Of a stretch of DNA of 64,000 nt, positions 38,009-46,056 are shown in pieces. The stretch covers positions 1 to 64,000 of the IMG/VR virus record IMGVR_UViG_3300009157_000016; one strand, 5' to 3'. The translations under genes were made by a program, and so were the position numbers. Position 1 is the first letter of the stretch; every line of letters starts with the position of its first letter. Source of the DNA: a virus. Below the pieces are notes generated by a model that saw only the letters and a list, made by a program, of their open reading frames with translations, was not told the DNA's origin and did no database searches.

Positions 38009-38809
38009 ATGGCTGACAGCCCCATCCTTGGTATCCCTGAGGTCCTGCCGAACCAAGCGGCAAAAGAAGTAACGATAAACGATGGCTTTTCCATCTCTGA
38101 GCGCGCGGCCAACGCGACCGGTGTGGTGGATATGACTGCCGGCAACGTGGACCTGACAGCATCTCCCAACGACTTCAAGCATCACATGGTGCTGCGGTGC
38201 GAAGGCCACACTGTTCCGCGCACGCTTACCATTCCAGCACAGGAGCGGTGGTTCGCTGTCCACAACGCTGGAACGGGGGTGGTGACCGTGGACCCCGGCG
38301 CTGGCGCTTCTGTGAACGTAGCTGTTGGTTCTAAGTGCCTCCTTGCTTGCGACGGCGTAGACGTGGAACTGATTGCCGACAGCGCGGCGGTGACAATTCC
38401 CGGATTGGATGGCCTTACCGACGTTACCATCACGACGCCGGTAGCTGGTCAGATTCTGGAATACAATGGTTCTGCGTGGGTGAATGGCAGTCGCTATCCC
38501 GCGCCGGTCAACATCACGGCGACTGGGGAAATCAACGCCGCTTCGCACGCCGGAAAGTTCCTGCACGTCAGCAGTGCGACGGACGTTACTTTGACCATTG
38601 ACGCGGAAGCTGACGGCGCATGGCCGGCTGATACTGAGATGAGCGGTGTCCAGTACAATACTGGAAAGGTTATTTTCGCTGTGCAGACGGGCAGCCTGCG
38701 AGTTCCTACAGGCTGCGAACCGAACACACGCGATCAGTATTCCAGCTTTGCGCTCAAGCGGCTTGCTTCCAATGAATGGCTTCTTACGGGGGATTTGGAA
38801 CTGACATGA
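38009..38809 (+). CDS. Tail fibre-type protein (266 aa)
   Basis: Beta-rich and without long helices. LDGLTDVTITTPVAGQILEY followed by NGSAWVN is a repeat unit common in phage fibres and appendages. It directly follows the tip protein, which suits an adhesin. No lytic motif visible. Confidence 0.7.
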   Translation: MADSPILGIPEVLPNQAAKEVTINDGFSISERAANATGVVDMTAGNVDLTASPNDFKHHMVLRCEGHTVPRTLTIPAQERWFAVHNAGTGVVTVDPGAGASVNVAVGSKCLLACDGVDVELIADSAAVTIPGLDGLTDVTITTPVAGQILEYNGSAWVNGSRYPAPVNITATGEINAASHAGKFLHVSSATDVTLTIDAEADGAWPADTEMSGVQYNTGKVIFAVQTGSLRVPTGCEPNTRDQYSSFALKRLASNEWLLTGDLELT

Positions 38810-39582
38810 GCATACATCCCTTTCCTCTGGGAATTGTTTCCAGTCCTCTCATCGGGAGCGCGGGTGGCGGCGGCGGGCCGGCAACGGACCCGTTCTTCGC
38901 CAACGTCCTTGCGTTGCTCAACTTCCAGACGTCGGTTATCACGAATAGCGGACCTTCCGGGTTCACCTTCACGTCCTCCCTTGTCGCACTGACGACAGGA
39001 TCAGGCGGTAAGTTTGGGGAAGGTGTGCATCAGCCTACCGGAGCGGTCGGCAGCCACACCTTCCAGGGTGTGAACACCGACAATTGGGATTTCACCACGG
39101 TAGACTTCACGGTCGAAGCTTGGGTTTATCGTGAGAACGCTGTGACCAAAGCTTTGCTCTCTCATTGGCGCAATGCCAGCTCGCAGCAAGCGTGGTGGAT
39201 GGGCATTGATGGCACTGGCCATCTTCGCGTTGATTTCAACGCGCCGGTCTCGACGCCGCTTAATATCGTGGATACCGGCGTGATGTCGAACTCTGCTTGG
39301 GATCACGTGGTCTTTGAGCGCGCCAGCACTACGTTCCGCCTCTACAGGAACGGGGCTATGGTCGGTACCAAGATCACTGGCAATTCCAGCTCCCTAGCGG
39401 CCGTGACAAACGCCGCTGACGACTTCCTGCGGATCGGCATTCTCGCAGGTGCGGCTCAGAATTTCTTCGACGACGACTTTCCGAACCAACGCATGGACGA
39501 GATTCGCATCACGCGCGGCACGGCGCGCTACGCTAGCGATGCCGGCTATACGGTGCCCAGCGCTCCCTTCCCGACCTCATAG
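38806..39582 (+). CDS. Concanavalin A/LamG-like lectin domain protein (258 aa)
   Basis: ATG 38806 overlaps the previous stop (ATGA). After a Gly-rich start, the pattern FTVEAWVYRENAVTKALLSH, WDHVVFERASTTFRLYRNGA and MDEIRITRGTARYASDAGYT is that of LamG/ConA-like jelly rolls, which usually bind glycans. Probably a tail-associated receptor-binding protein. Confidence 0.75.
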   Translation: MSIHPFPLGIVSSPLIGSAGGGGGPATDPFFANVLALLNFQTSVITNSGPSGFTFTSSLVALTTGSGGKFGEGVHQPTGAVGSHTFQGVNTDNWDFTTVDFTVEAWVYRENAVTKALLSHWRNASSQQAWWMGIDGTGHLRVDFNAPVSTPLNIVDTGVMSNSAWDHVVFERASTTFRLYRNGAMVGTKITGNSSSLAAVTNAADDFLRIGILAGAAQNFFDDDFPNQRMDEIRITRGTARYASDAGYTVPSAPFPTS

Positions 39583-39589
39583 GTGACGG

Positions 39590-39612
39590 CATACGGCTTC
39601 ATGCCGTATGCT
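39590..39612 (+). terminator. Stem-loop after the tail genes
   Basis: GCATACGG pairs with CCGTATGC around a short loop. No T run follows, so termination may be weak. Confidence 0.5.
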
Positions 39613-39639
39613 ACTCCGATAGGTTAGAAGGAGATGACG

Positions 39640-40281
39640 ATGCACAGGAACTACATCATCACAATCATCGCCGTGCTGGTCTTGGCGGCAATGCCGGTCG
39701 GCATGGTCAAAATGGGCCGCGCCGTGGCTCAGACAGCCCCGACAGCAGCCGAAGCGCCTAGCGCCGGCCCTGTGCCGCTGGTCGGCCTTGACAGCGCTGC
39801 GACGCCCGCCTCACAGGCCACCGAAGCTGTTCCCGTTGTGAGCGTGCCAAGCGGCGAACCGATGAGCGTCACCGGCGATGCCCTGATTGACAAAATCGTG
39901 GGGTATCTCATCGCGCTCACGTCAGCGCTGGTACCGGTACTCATCACGATGATCACCTTGTCGTTCCAGAAGCGAACGGGCATCAAGGTCGACGAGGACC
40001 TGCGTGCGAGCTTCCAGTCAGCGCTCAATAACGGTGCCGGCCTGCTCATCCAGCGGTTGGGCAAGGAAGCGGCGGCCATGACGAACTTGGACACCGCCAA
40101 TCCGAACGTGAAGGACGCAATTGCGCTCGTGAAAGCGGGTGCCGGCGAGGCTATTGACCACTGGAAGATTCCTCCCAACGAAGTCATCAAGCGGCTGGAA
40201 GCCAAGATTGGTATCCAGACCGGCATGACCGACGACCTCGGCATCCCACTGACTGCAAAGTTCCCTGCGCCGATTGCGTAG
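39640..40281 (+). CDS. Possible holin-type membrane protein (213 aa)
   Basis: ATG 39640 is six bases after AAGGAG. An N-terminal hydrophobic segment (IITIIAVLVLAAMPVGMV) may be a signal or anchor, followed by a Pro/Ala linker and a second membrane segment at about 86-108 (IGYLIALTSALVPVLITMIT-like). The C-terminal part (DLRASFQSALNNGAGLLIQR) is amphipathic. The layout and place resemble LLH-type holins; not certain. Confidence 0.45.
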   Translation: MHRNYIITIIAVLVLAAMPVGMVKMGRAVAQTAPTAAEAPSAGPVPLVGLDSAATPASQATEAVPVVSVPSGEPMSVTGDALIDKIVGYLIALTSALVPVLITMITLSFQKRTGIKVDEDLRASFQSALNNGAGLLIQRLGKEAAAMTNLDTANPNVKDAIALVKAGAGEAIDHWKIPPNEVIKRLEAKIGIQTGMTDDLGIPLTAKFPAPIA

Positions 40282-40294
40282 GTAGGAGTGGTCG

Positions 40295-40768
40295 ATGGCC
40301 GAAGTGGTTTCTGGGACGGGCTTCGACACGTTGATCCTTGAGCTCGTCAAGTACGGCGTTTTCGGTGTTCTATTCGGGTTGTTGATCATCGCCTATCGCG
40401 AAAAGCTTAAGGAGTTGAATACGCTTTGGAAGGAGCGTATTGAGGACAACAAGCAGGTTGCGCAGGTCGCCACCACCACGAACAAAATGTATGAGGAGCT
40501 GGCACGCTCCATGAACTCTCGTGGTCAGACGATGGAACATATGGGTGAGGCCCAATCCATTGCCGCCAAGGCTTTGGAGAAGCAAGCCGAGCTCCTTGAT
40601 CTTATCCGTCGCATTGCAGAAGCTAACGGCAATGAGATGCGACGGATAACTGAGACACAAGAACGCACACGGCGGGATTTGGAAGCACTTACAGTAAGAA
40701 CAGAAGAACTTCTTCGTCAAGTGACTATCTTGCTTGAGAATCCGCCAAAGCGCGTGACTGTTAGATGA
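40295..40768 (+). CDS. Membrane-anchored coiled-coil protein (157 aa)
   Basis: One membrane span near the N-terminus (YGVFGVLFGLLIIAY) followed by about 120 residues of charged coiled coil. The layout is that of an inner-membrane spanin, but no outer-membrane partner overlaps it, so this is only one possibility. Structure class resembles 42386-42832. Confidence 0.5.
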   Translation: MAEVVSGTGFDTLILELVKYGVFGVLFGLLIIAYREKLKELNTLWKERIEDNKQVAQVATTTNKMYEELARSMNSRGQTMEHMGEAQSIAAKALEKQAELLDLIRRIAEANGNEMRRITETQERTRRDLEALTVRTEELLRQVTILLENPPKRVTVR

Positions 40769-41085
40769 GCTTCGTCCAAAGAATCTTGGACCGTTGGCTA
40801 GGCGAGCCCGGTACCGCCGATCTGCCGGCTGAGGCTGCGGCTTCGTCTGAGGAGGCCAAGCAAAAGGTAAAGGAGCTTCGAGGGAGCACTGCCGGCATAC
40901 TCAAGCAAGTGCGCAGCGAACGCCGTGAGGCGGATAAGGTGCTTGACGTGGTGCATGAAACAACTGACATTCTTAAGGGAGTTGAGGAGCGCGCGGAATC
41001 TCGAGATCAGGAAACAATGACCAAGCTTTTGGAAGACACACTCGACCTTCTGAGAAGGAGGAAAGACAACAATGAGCACCGTTAA
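40765..41085 (+). CDS. Coiled-coil protein (106 aa)
   Basis: Overlaps the previous gene by ATGA and the next by 14 nt. Residues 30-106 form a charged coiled coil (EEAKQKVKELRGSTAGILKQ). No membrane span. Probably partners its neighbours. Confidence 0.55.
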   Translation: MSFVQRILDRWLGEPGTADLPAEAAASSEEAKQKVKELRGSTAGILKQVRSERREADKVLDVVHETTDILKGVEERAESRDQETMTKLLEDTLDLLRRRKDNNEHR

Positions 41086-41563
41086 GAAGCATTGGCGCTG
41101 GATAGCGTTCGTAACGGTCCTCGTGTCGAGCTATCTTGGCTTAGTTGCGCTGCTCGGATTCGAGAACATTGCGATCCCGAATCACTTCGCGCGGGTTGCT
41201 CTTGTTACGGCCGGCTTCATTCTTTTCGTGCGTGAGATTGCTGGAGTGTTCCATGAAATACCCGCTCCTCGTCGAGACTACCTGCTAGCAGGGATCATTT
41301 GCAATTCCGCATCTGGTCTCGGGTTTTCTCTTTGGAACGAAACGAGCCGATTGTTTGATGTCGACTCTAATGTTTTCACCAGTCCGGTTGCTGGTTTTTT
41401 CAGCCTCCTCTTGACGCTTAGCTATGTGTTCTTCATTCTTGCTGTACCGGGTTATGAAGGCGAAGACGGTAATTGGTTTTCACGGCACTGGAAGACAATT
41501 TCCATTGTAATCGGCTGTTTAGTTGGGTTAGCAATCGCTCTTGTCGCACCGATGTTTCGGTAG
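41072..41563 (+). CDS. Polytopic membrane protein (163 aa)
   Basis: Four hydrophobic segments are visible (WIAFVTVLVSSYLGLVALLG; VALVTAGFILFV; SPVAGFFSLLLTLSYVFFIL; ISIVIGCLVGLAIALVAPMF). Located with other small membrane genes after the tail module; may be a holin or a superinfection factor. Confidence 0.55.
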   Translation: MSTVKKHWRWIAFVTVLVSSYLGLVALLGFENIAIPNHFARVALVTAGFILFVREIAGVFHEIPAPRRDYLLAGIICNSASGLGFSLWNETSRLFDVDSNVFTSPVAGFFSLLLTLSYVFFILAVPGYEGEDGNWFSRHWKTISIVIGCLVGLAIALVAPMFR

Positions 41564-41585
41564 GTGAAAAACGAAGGAGACTGAC

Positions 41586-41744
41586 ATGACACTTGGAACG
41601 ATCTTACTTATCATTCTCATCCTGTTGCTGATTGGCGCTATCCCCCGTTGGGGATACAACAGCAGTTGGGGTTACGGTCCCGGTGGCATCGTGGGCGTGC
41701 TCTTGATCATCGTCCTCATTTTGTTCCTCACCGGGCATATCTGA
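41586..41744 (+). CDS. DUF3309 family small membrane protein (52 aa)
   Basis: MTLGTILLIILILLLIGAIP, then WGYGPGG and a second hydrophobic segment ending FLTGHI, matches the DUF3309 family closely. It is a bacterial family common in Rhizobiales and other alphaproteobacteria. Two short membrane spans around an aromatic loop. AGGAGACTGAC precedes the ATG. Probably acquired from the host. Confidence 0.8.
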   Translation: MTLGTILLIILILLLIGAIPRWGYNSSWGYGPGGIVGVLLIIVLILFLTGHI

Positions 41745-41803
41745 CCCTCTGGACGTCCTAGGTCTGTGAGGCTAAGCTTGGTTGCTCGTAAGGAGAGTTA
41801 ACC

Positions 41804-42061
41804 ATGCATCGTATTCTTGTCTTGGCGTTCGCCCTGCCGCTTGCTGGCTGCACCACATTCGCCGCAAATCAAGGTCCGGGCTGTGCCGCTGGAACCATTG
41901 TCGGTGCCACTGCCGGCGGTCTTGCGGGGAGTGCCATCGGGGCCGGGTCCGGTCAGCTCGCGGCAATAGGTGCCGGCGTAGCGCTTGGAGGCGCTGCCGG
42001 CTATGCGGTCACACCCGCCTGCCGACGGAACGAAGTGGTGCTCATCGAATCTCTGAAATAG
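41804..42061 (+). CDS. Small lipoprotein with glycine zipper (85 aa)
   Basis: A signal peptide with lipobox LAGC (Cys at residue 16) is followed by a Gly/Ala-rich segment (GATAGGLAGSAIGAGSGQLA) like glycine-zipper 2TM domains of outer-membrane lipoproteins. Could be an outer-membrane spanin or a superinfection-exclusion protein. Good AGGAGAGTTAACC site. Confidence 0.7.
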   Translation: MHRILVLAFALPLAGCTTFAANQGPGCAAGTIVGATAGGLAGSAIGAGSGQLAAIGAGVALGGAAGYAVTPACRRNEVVLIESLK

Positions 42062-42098
42062 CTTTAGCCTCAACTGAGGCAGGAAGGAGGTGAAAGGA

Positions 42099-42323
42099 AT
42101 GATCAACATTGGACAGGCTGTTACGTATGTTGATCCGCGCGGGCAGGATCGCCCGGCGGTCGTCACGAACGTTTTCGGGAAGGACGACACGCCGAGCATC
42201 AACGTCGTTTTCGTGAACGACGATGAAAGCCAGTCGGACAACTACGGAAGGAAGATCGAGCGTGCGACTTCAGTGCCGCACGGCGATCAGCAGAAGGCTC
42301 ACGGGAACTACTGGACCCCGTGA
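42099..42323 (+). CDS. Conserved phage protein of unknown function (74 aa)
   Basis: ATG 42099 lies seven bases after AAGGAGG. The pattern INIGQAVTYVDPRGQDRPAV and RATSVPHGDQQKAHGNYW is one I associate with small hypothetical phage proteins. It is probably a small beta-barrel. Function unknown. Confidence 0.65.
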   Translation: MINIGQAVTYVDPRGQDRPAVVTNVFGKDDTPSINVVFVNDDESQSDNYGRKIERATSVPHGDQQKAHGNYWTP

Positions 42324-42385
42324 GCCTAAAGCTGCCAAAGCCCGACCCGCGAGCGACGGTGGAAGCAGCCGATCAGGAGTTTAAC

Positions 42386-42832
42386 ATGGTTGAATTAGAT
42401 CTGAAGTCTGAGAAGATCAGTCTGACGGTCTTGATTGGTTTTCTCACCATGTTCGCATCCTTGATATTGGCTTATGCCGATCTAAGGAATGGTCTTGGTG
42501 ACGCAGATGCTTTTATTGAGAACCAACGAAGTGAAAACACGCGAATGTTTCGCAAGATAGATGATCACATTGAGCTATTGACTGCCACTATCGCACGGGT
42601 CGACAGGTTGGAGTTTCAGATCGAGCAGATGCAGCAAAATGCCACGAATACGACTGAGCGCATTGGTGTCGTTACCGAGAGCTTCTCCAATCAGATGAGC
42701 AGCGCGAACACTTTGATCAGTCGCATCAATATCGAGCTGGCTATTGTCAATCAGATGCTTAGGCAGCTAGGATATAGGAACGACGATGATCGAGGACTGA
42801 GTGGTCTGGCTCCGGATGAAGTTGGTCGCTAA
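42386..42832 (+). CDS. Membrane-anchored coiled-coil protein (148 aa)
   Basis: ATG 42386 is six bases after AGGAG; the frame opens earlier at a GTG overlapping the previous stop, but that start lacks a site. A membrane span at about 12-30 (VLIGFLTMFASLILAYA) is followed by a polar coiled coil. Last rightward gene: its TAA overlaps the TAG of the convergent gene by two bases. Confidence 0.6.
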   Translation: MVELDLKSEKISLTVLIGFLTMFASLILAYADLRNGLGDADAFIENQRSENTRMFRKIDDHIELLTATIARVDRLEFQIEQMQQNATNTTERIGVVTESFSNQMSSANTLISRINIELAIVNQMLRQLGYRNDDDRGLSGLAPDEVGR

Positions 42833-43560
42833 GGAATGACTGTGATGGGGCGGTCCACGCCCTTGCCAGTCAGAAGTTCTTCATCACGCTCTTGCAGCAC
42901 TTTCTGCAAGCGCCGCGTTCCTTCCACAATCAGATCATTCTCAACGAACTCAGAGGCGGTAGGCGCTAGGCCCATCTGCATGAGTTCCTTGGCGCGCTCA
43001 GACGGCTCGTAGATGGGACCCTGTGGCTTCTTGCGCTGATGCTGATACTTCCCGTCGTAGGGCTTGTTGGTAGGATGGTCCAGCCAGTCAAAGATCATCT
43101 GGCAGACCGGATCACCCTTCTTGTAGGTCACGTTGGCGGTTCCAAGGTTGACCAGCTCCAACGTGCCGTTGCCCCAAAAGCCGGGATCAAAGAACGTGTT
43201 GAAGGCGGACACGAAGACCCGCGCGTAGGTGCTTTTGTCGCACACGCCGCCTGACACTTGGTCGGGCATGTAGAAGTCTTCCAGTGTGTAGGCCAGCGCC
43301 GCCATAGGCGGGTTGTTGCTCAGCTTGTCCTTGAGCAGCTCCACGTTTGCGAAGCCGTGCTCCAGGATGTGGTCGGAGATGATATGGGCGGGATTGATCC
43401 CAAGGATCAGATCGTGGTCAATGTGGCAGTCGTAGGAAGCCGAGCTGAGCCCGCCTGACTTGCCGTTGATCACGACCTTCTCTCGCCGGAACGGAGAGAT
43501 CATCGGCTGGTTTGTGTCTGCGCACAACGCTAGAATGCTTTGATGGGACAGCCGAGCCAT
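42829..43560 (-). CDS. dCTP deaminase/dUTPase family protein (243 aa)
   Basis: SSASYDCHIDHDLILGIN, VCDKSTYARVFVSAFNTFFD, GFWGNGTLELVNLGTANVTY and KKGDPVCQMIFDW follow the motif order of the trimeric Dcd/Dut family. The enzyme would remove dCTP or dUTP and feed dTTP synthesis. The usual catalytic Glu of Dcd is not clearly placed, so the exact reaction is uncertain. ATG 43560 follows AGGAGAAGGTA and is chosen over an upstream frame inside the next gene. Confidence 0.78.
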   Translation of the reverse strand: MARLSHQSILALCADTNQPMISPFRREKVVINGKSGGLSSASYDCHIDHDLILGINPAHIISDHILEHGFANVELLKDKLSNNPPMAALAYTLEDFYMPDQVSGGVCDKSTYARVFVSAFNTFFDPGFWGNGTLELVNLGTANVTYKKGDPVCQMIFDWLDHPTNKPYDGKYQHQRKKPQGPIYEPSERAKELMQMGLAPTASEFVENDLIVEGTRRLQKVLQERDEELLTGKGVDRPITVIP

Positions 43561-43877
43561 TACCTTCTCCTCTTGCTCCGGTAGACCTTCTCCGGGCTTG
43601 CTAGGACCCGCGTGCAAAGCTTGTGATGCTTCTCGCACCAACTCTTACCCGGCAAAACGGGGTCTCCGCAATAGCGTGCTTTGGGGTCCCGCAGTTCACC
43701 GTAGATGTACTTGCATTCGTCAAAGTTGGGTATGTTGCCTAGACGGAACTTGGCAAGCTTCTTCGCTTTGCGTTCTTTGTAAGCTTCCAAGTTGAAATCA
43801 GGCGGCAGGCGTTCCCGGTGCTTAGGCGGCCATAGCCGCGCAATGTCCTCCTCAGTGAGGCGAACCCGGTGTTTCAC
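43560..43877 (-). CDS. GcrA-like Cys/His motif protein with RVRL N-terminus (105 aa)
   Basis: The GTG at 43877 overlaps the SbcC stop (GTGA). Residues 55-90 read C-x-Y-x-YG...YCGDPVLPG...WCEKHH, the pattern of the C-terminal zinc-like motif of alphaproteobacterial cell-cycle regulator GcrA (CxxPxG...FCG...YCxxH). GcrA acts with sigma70 at methylated promoters. The N-terminal DNA-binding helix set of GcrA is only partly recognisable (LTEEDIARLWPP). Begins MKHRVRL. Function inferred. Confidence 0.6.
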   Translation of the reverse strand: MKHRVRLTEEDIARLWPPKHRERLPPDFNLEAYKERKAKKLAKFRLGNIPNFDECKYIYGELRDPKARYCGDPVLPGKSWCEKHHKLCTRVLASPEKVYRSKRRR

Positions 43878-45730
43878 GCAAGAATCTCCTCGTACTCAAG
43901 CGAGGAGCTTTCCTCCGCCATGACGGCCGTGAGCACGCCGGCAAATTCACCGCTGTCGAAGGCATGGTGATCTACCAGCCATACCTTCTTGTTCTCCCGG
44001 TCAGCCCGTTCGCGTAGGTTGTCAATGAGGTCGGCCATCCCCTCAGCGCTCAGGTGCTCAGAAGGCTCGTCATGCATCTCAATGCCGCTTGTGAGCCCCA
44101 CGCGCTCAAGGATCATATTCGACACGGCCAAGTCGCCGGCCAGCCTGATCCGCTGGATCTCGCCGCCGCTAAAGGCTTCGTATGGTACCGGCTCAGTGTG
44201 GCGCGGTGAGTAGATGAGAACGGTGAAACCCTTCGTGATCCCGCCTGACTTGTTCTCACGTTCAATGTCAAGCTGGATCTCCCAGCCAATGAGGCCGAGC
44301 TGCGTCAGGTTGTTGTTCGTCTCAATCTCAAGCTGCTTGAGAGTGCGCTCAATAACGAACAGGCGAATGCGCTTGAAGCCGGCGACCCAATAGAACACCG
44401 CATCATAGTGTTCCTTGAGCCGGGCAATCTCATCCTGCGACTCCTCAATGTCCTTCTCATAAGCATTGATGTCGTCACGGCGCTTATCCAGCAGCGCCTC
44501 AAAGGGGTCCTGCGCCGCCTGTAGCGTGTCGTAGTCCAGTTGCGCCTTCTTCAAGTCGCGCTCAGCTTGCGTCAGGGCGTTGTCGCAGTCCACGCGGGCA
44601 TGGTGCGTCCCGGTGACCTTGTCGCTCGCCAATCTCAGGAGGCCGTCCGACTCTTCCATCTGACGCTTCAACTTCTTGCGGCGGCCCTTGGCGCGCTCAA
44701 GCCGCTCATAGATGTCGTCAGCCTCCTGCTCATCCTTCTCGCGCAACGCTTCTATCTTGTCACCCTGCTTCTTAAGGTGATCACCGTCCACGACCTGTAG
44801 GCACGTGGGGCAGATCTTGCCGCGCAGACTGTCGAAGTGCTTGTGGTCGTCTTGCAGCGCCGCCAGCTTGGCGGTCACGCGGTCGTAGTCGCCCTGCAAG
44901 GAAGCTGCGTCCCGGCGTTCGTCGAAGTAGGTCAGCTCCAATCCCTGCCGCCCCTGTTTCAAGCTGTCCAGCGAACGCGCGGCGGCCTGCTCAGCTTTGC
45001 GCAGCGCCGGCAGCGCATCCTTAAGGTCGGTCACGCGCTCATCGTGTTTGCTGATCTGCTTCTTTAGGGCTTTCAGGCTGACCTTCCTGTCGTCTACGAA
45101 CTGGTCCGACTTGCGCCTCAGCTCTTTCAAGCCGGCAATGGCTTCCTCACGCCGCCCCTCAGCGCGGTTCAGTTCTGCTTCCTCCTTGCGCATGTCAGTT
45201 GAGATGCGCTCAGCTTTGGACGAAGCGCGCTTGCTGCGCTCAAGCCAGAAGTCAAGCTGCATGATGGACGCGAACAGTGACAGCTTGGCGGCCGGCAGCA
45301 AGTCAAAGAACGACGTGCCAAACTGCGGGATGAAGATGGCGTACTTGAACGCCTCATCGTTCATGCGCAGGAGCTTGTCAACTTGATCCTGCGTTGCCTT
45401 CTGTCCGTCAATGGTCAGGAAGTTCGGGTTTTGCCCGCGCGCTATGGTGAAGGTGCCGAGTCCAACGGTTACGTCGACTTCCACCTTGCACGACTGCGTG
45501 CCCCAATGGACGACGTTCGCCGCTTTGATCCCCCGCGTGCTAGTGCCGTAGAAGCACCAATATATGGCGTCCACAAGAGACGTCTTGCCGCAGGCGTTCG
45601 CCCCAAGGCCGGGGCTGTCCTCGTTGCGGCCGGTGAGATAGTAGAGGCCAATGCCTTCCGGGAACCAGAACTCGTGTTCGCCGTAGTAGGACTTGAACCA
45701 CCACATGCAGATGCGCAGGATGTCGAACAT
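43874..45730 (-). CDS. sbcC: SbcC/Rad50-type recombination ATPase (618 aa)
   Basis: Walker A GANACGKTSL at about 43-52, a long coiled coil with zinc hook CPTC at about 305, signature FSGGEIQRIRLAGDLA at about 515 and Walker B region GIEMHDEPSEHLS at about 547. It is shorter than bacterial SbcC (about 1,050) and similar to T4 gp46. With SbcD it processes double-strand ends and hairpins during recombination-dependent replication. Confidence 0.9.
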   Translation of the reverse strand: MFDILRICMWWFKSYYGEHEFWFPEGIGLYYLTGRNEDSPGLGANACGKTSLVDAIYWCFYGTSTRGIKAANVVHWGTQSCKVEVDVTVGLGTFTIARGQNPNFLTIDGQKATQDQVDKLLRMNDEAFKYAIFIPQFGTSFFDLLPAAKLSLFASIMQLDFWLERSKRASSKAERISTDMRKEEAELNRAEGRREEAIAGLKELRRKSDQFVDDRKVSLKALKKQISKHDERVTDLKDALPALRKAEQAAARSLDSLKQGRQGLELTYFDERRDAASLQGDYDRVTAKLAALQDDHKHFDSLRGKICPTCLQVVDGDHLKKQGDKIEALREKDEQEADDIYERLERAKGRRKKLKRQMEESDGLLRLASDKVTGTHHARVDCDNALTQAERDLKKAQLDYDTLQAAQDPFEALLDKRRDDINAYEKDIEESQDEIARLKEHYDAVFYWVAGFKRIRLFVIERTLKQLEIETNNNLTQLGLIGWEIQLDIERENKSGGITKGFTVLIYSPRHTEPVPYEAFSGGEIQRIRLAGDLAVSNMILERVGLTSGIEMHDEPSEHLSAEGMADLIDNLRERADRENKKVWLVDHHAFDSGEFAGVLTAVMAEESSSLEYEEILA

Positions 45731-46056
45731 TAGCCGAAGGGCTCCGGATCGTGGTCGCCGTCACGCCATTGCTGGAAGGCTGCCTTGTCGCGCTCGTTGA
45801 GCTTCCCGTGGCCCATCATGCCCACGCTGTCGGTGATCTCGAAGCGGCCGTCAAGGAGCTGACGGATAGCGCGGGTGAACGGTACCGGCGACTCGCTGGA
45901 TGTGTAGAAGCCATCCCATTCGTCCGTCTTGGCGTTCCACACGTAGTCGCTCAGCACGTAGTAGGTGTCACGTTCCTTGTGGTGGAGGACGTGGTAAAGC
46001 AAACTCATGTCCGGCACGTCACCGTTCTTGTCCGGCGTGTCGTAGTTGATCGGCAT
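45730..46056 (-). CDS. Unknown protein, possibly DUF1653-like (108 aa)
   Basis: ATG 46056 follows GGAGGAAGGAA. LLYHVLHHKERDTYYVLSDY and PFTRAIRQLLDGRFEI recall DUF1653 (a Y/H-rich start, later RP..F). It sits between the SbcC and SbcD genes, overlapping both, so it may act with them. Function unknown. Confidence 0.55.
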   Translation of the reverse strand: MPINYDTPDKNGDVPDMSLLYHVLHHKERDTYYVLSDYVWNAKTDEWDGFYTSSESPVPFTRAIRQLLDGRFEITDSVGMMGHGKLNERDKAAFQQWRDGDHDPEPFG

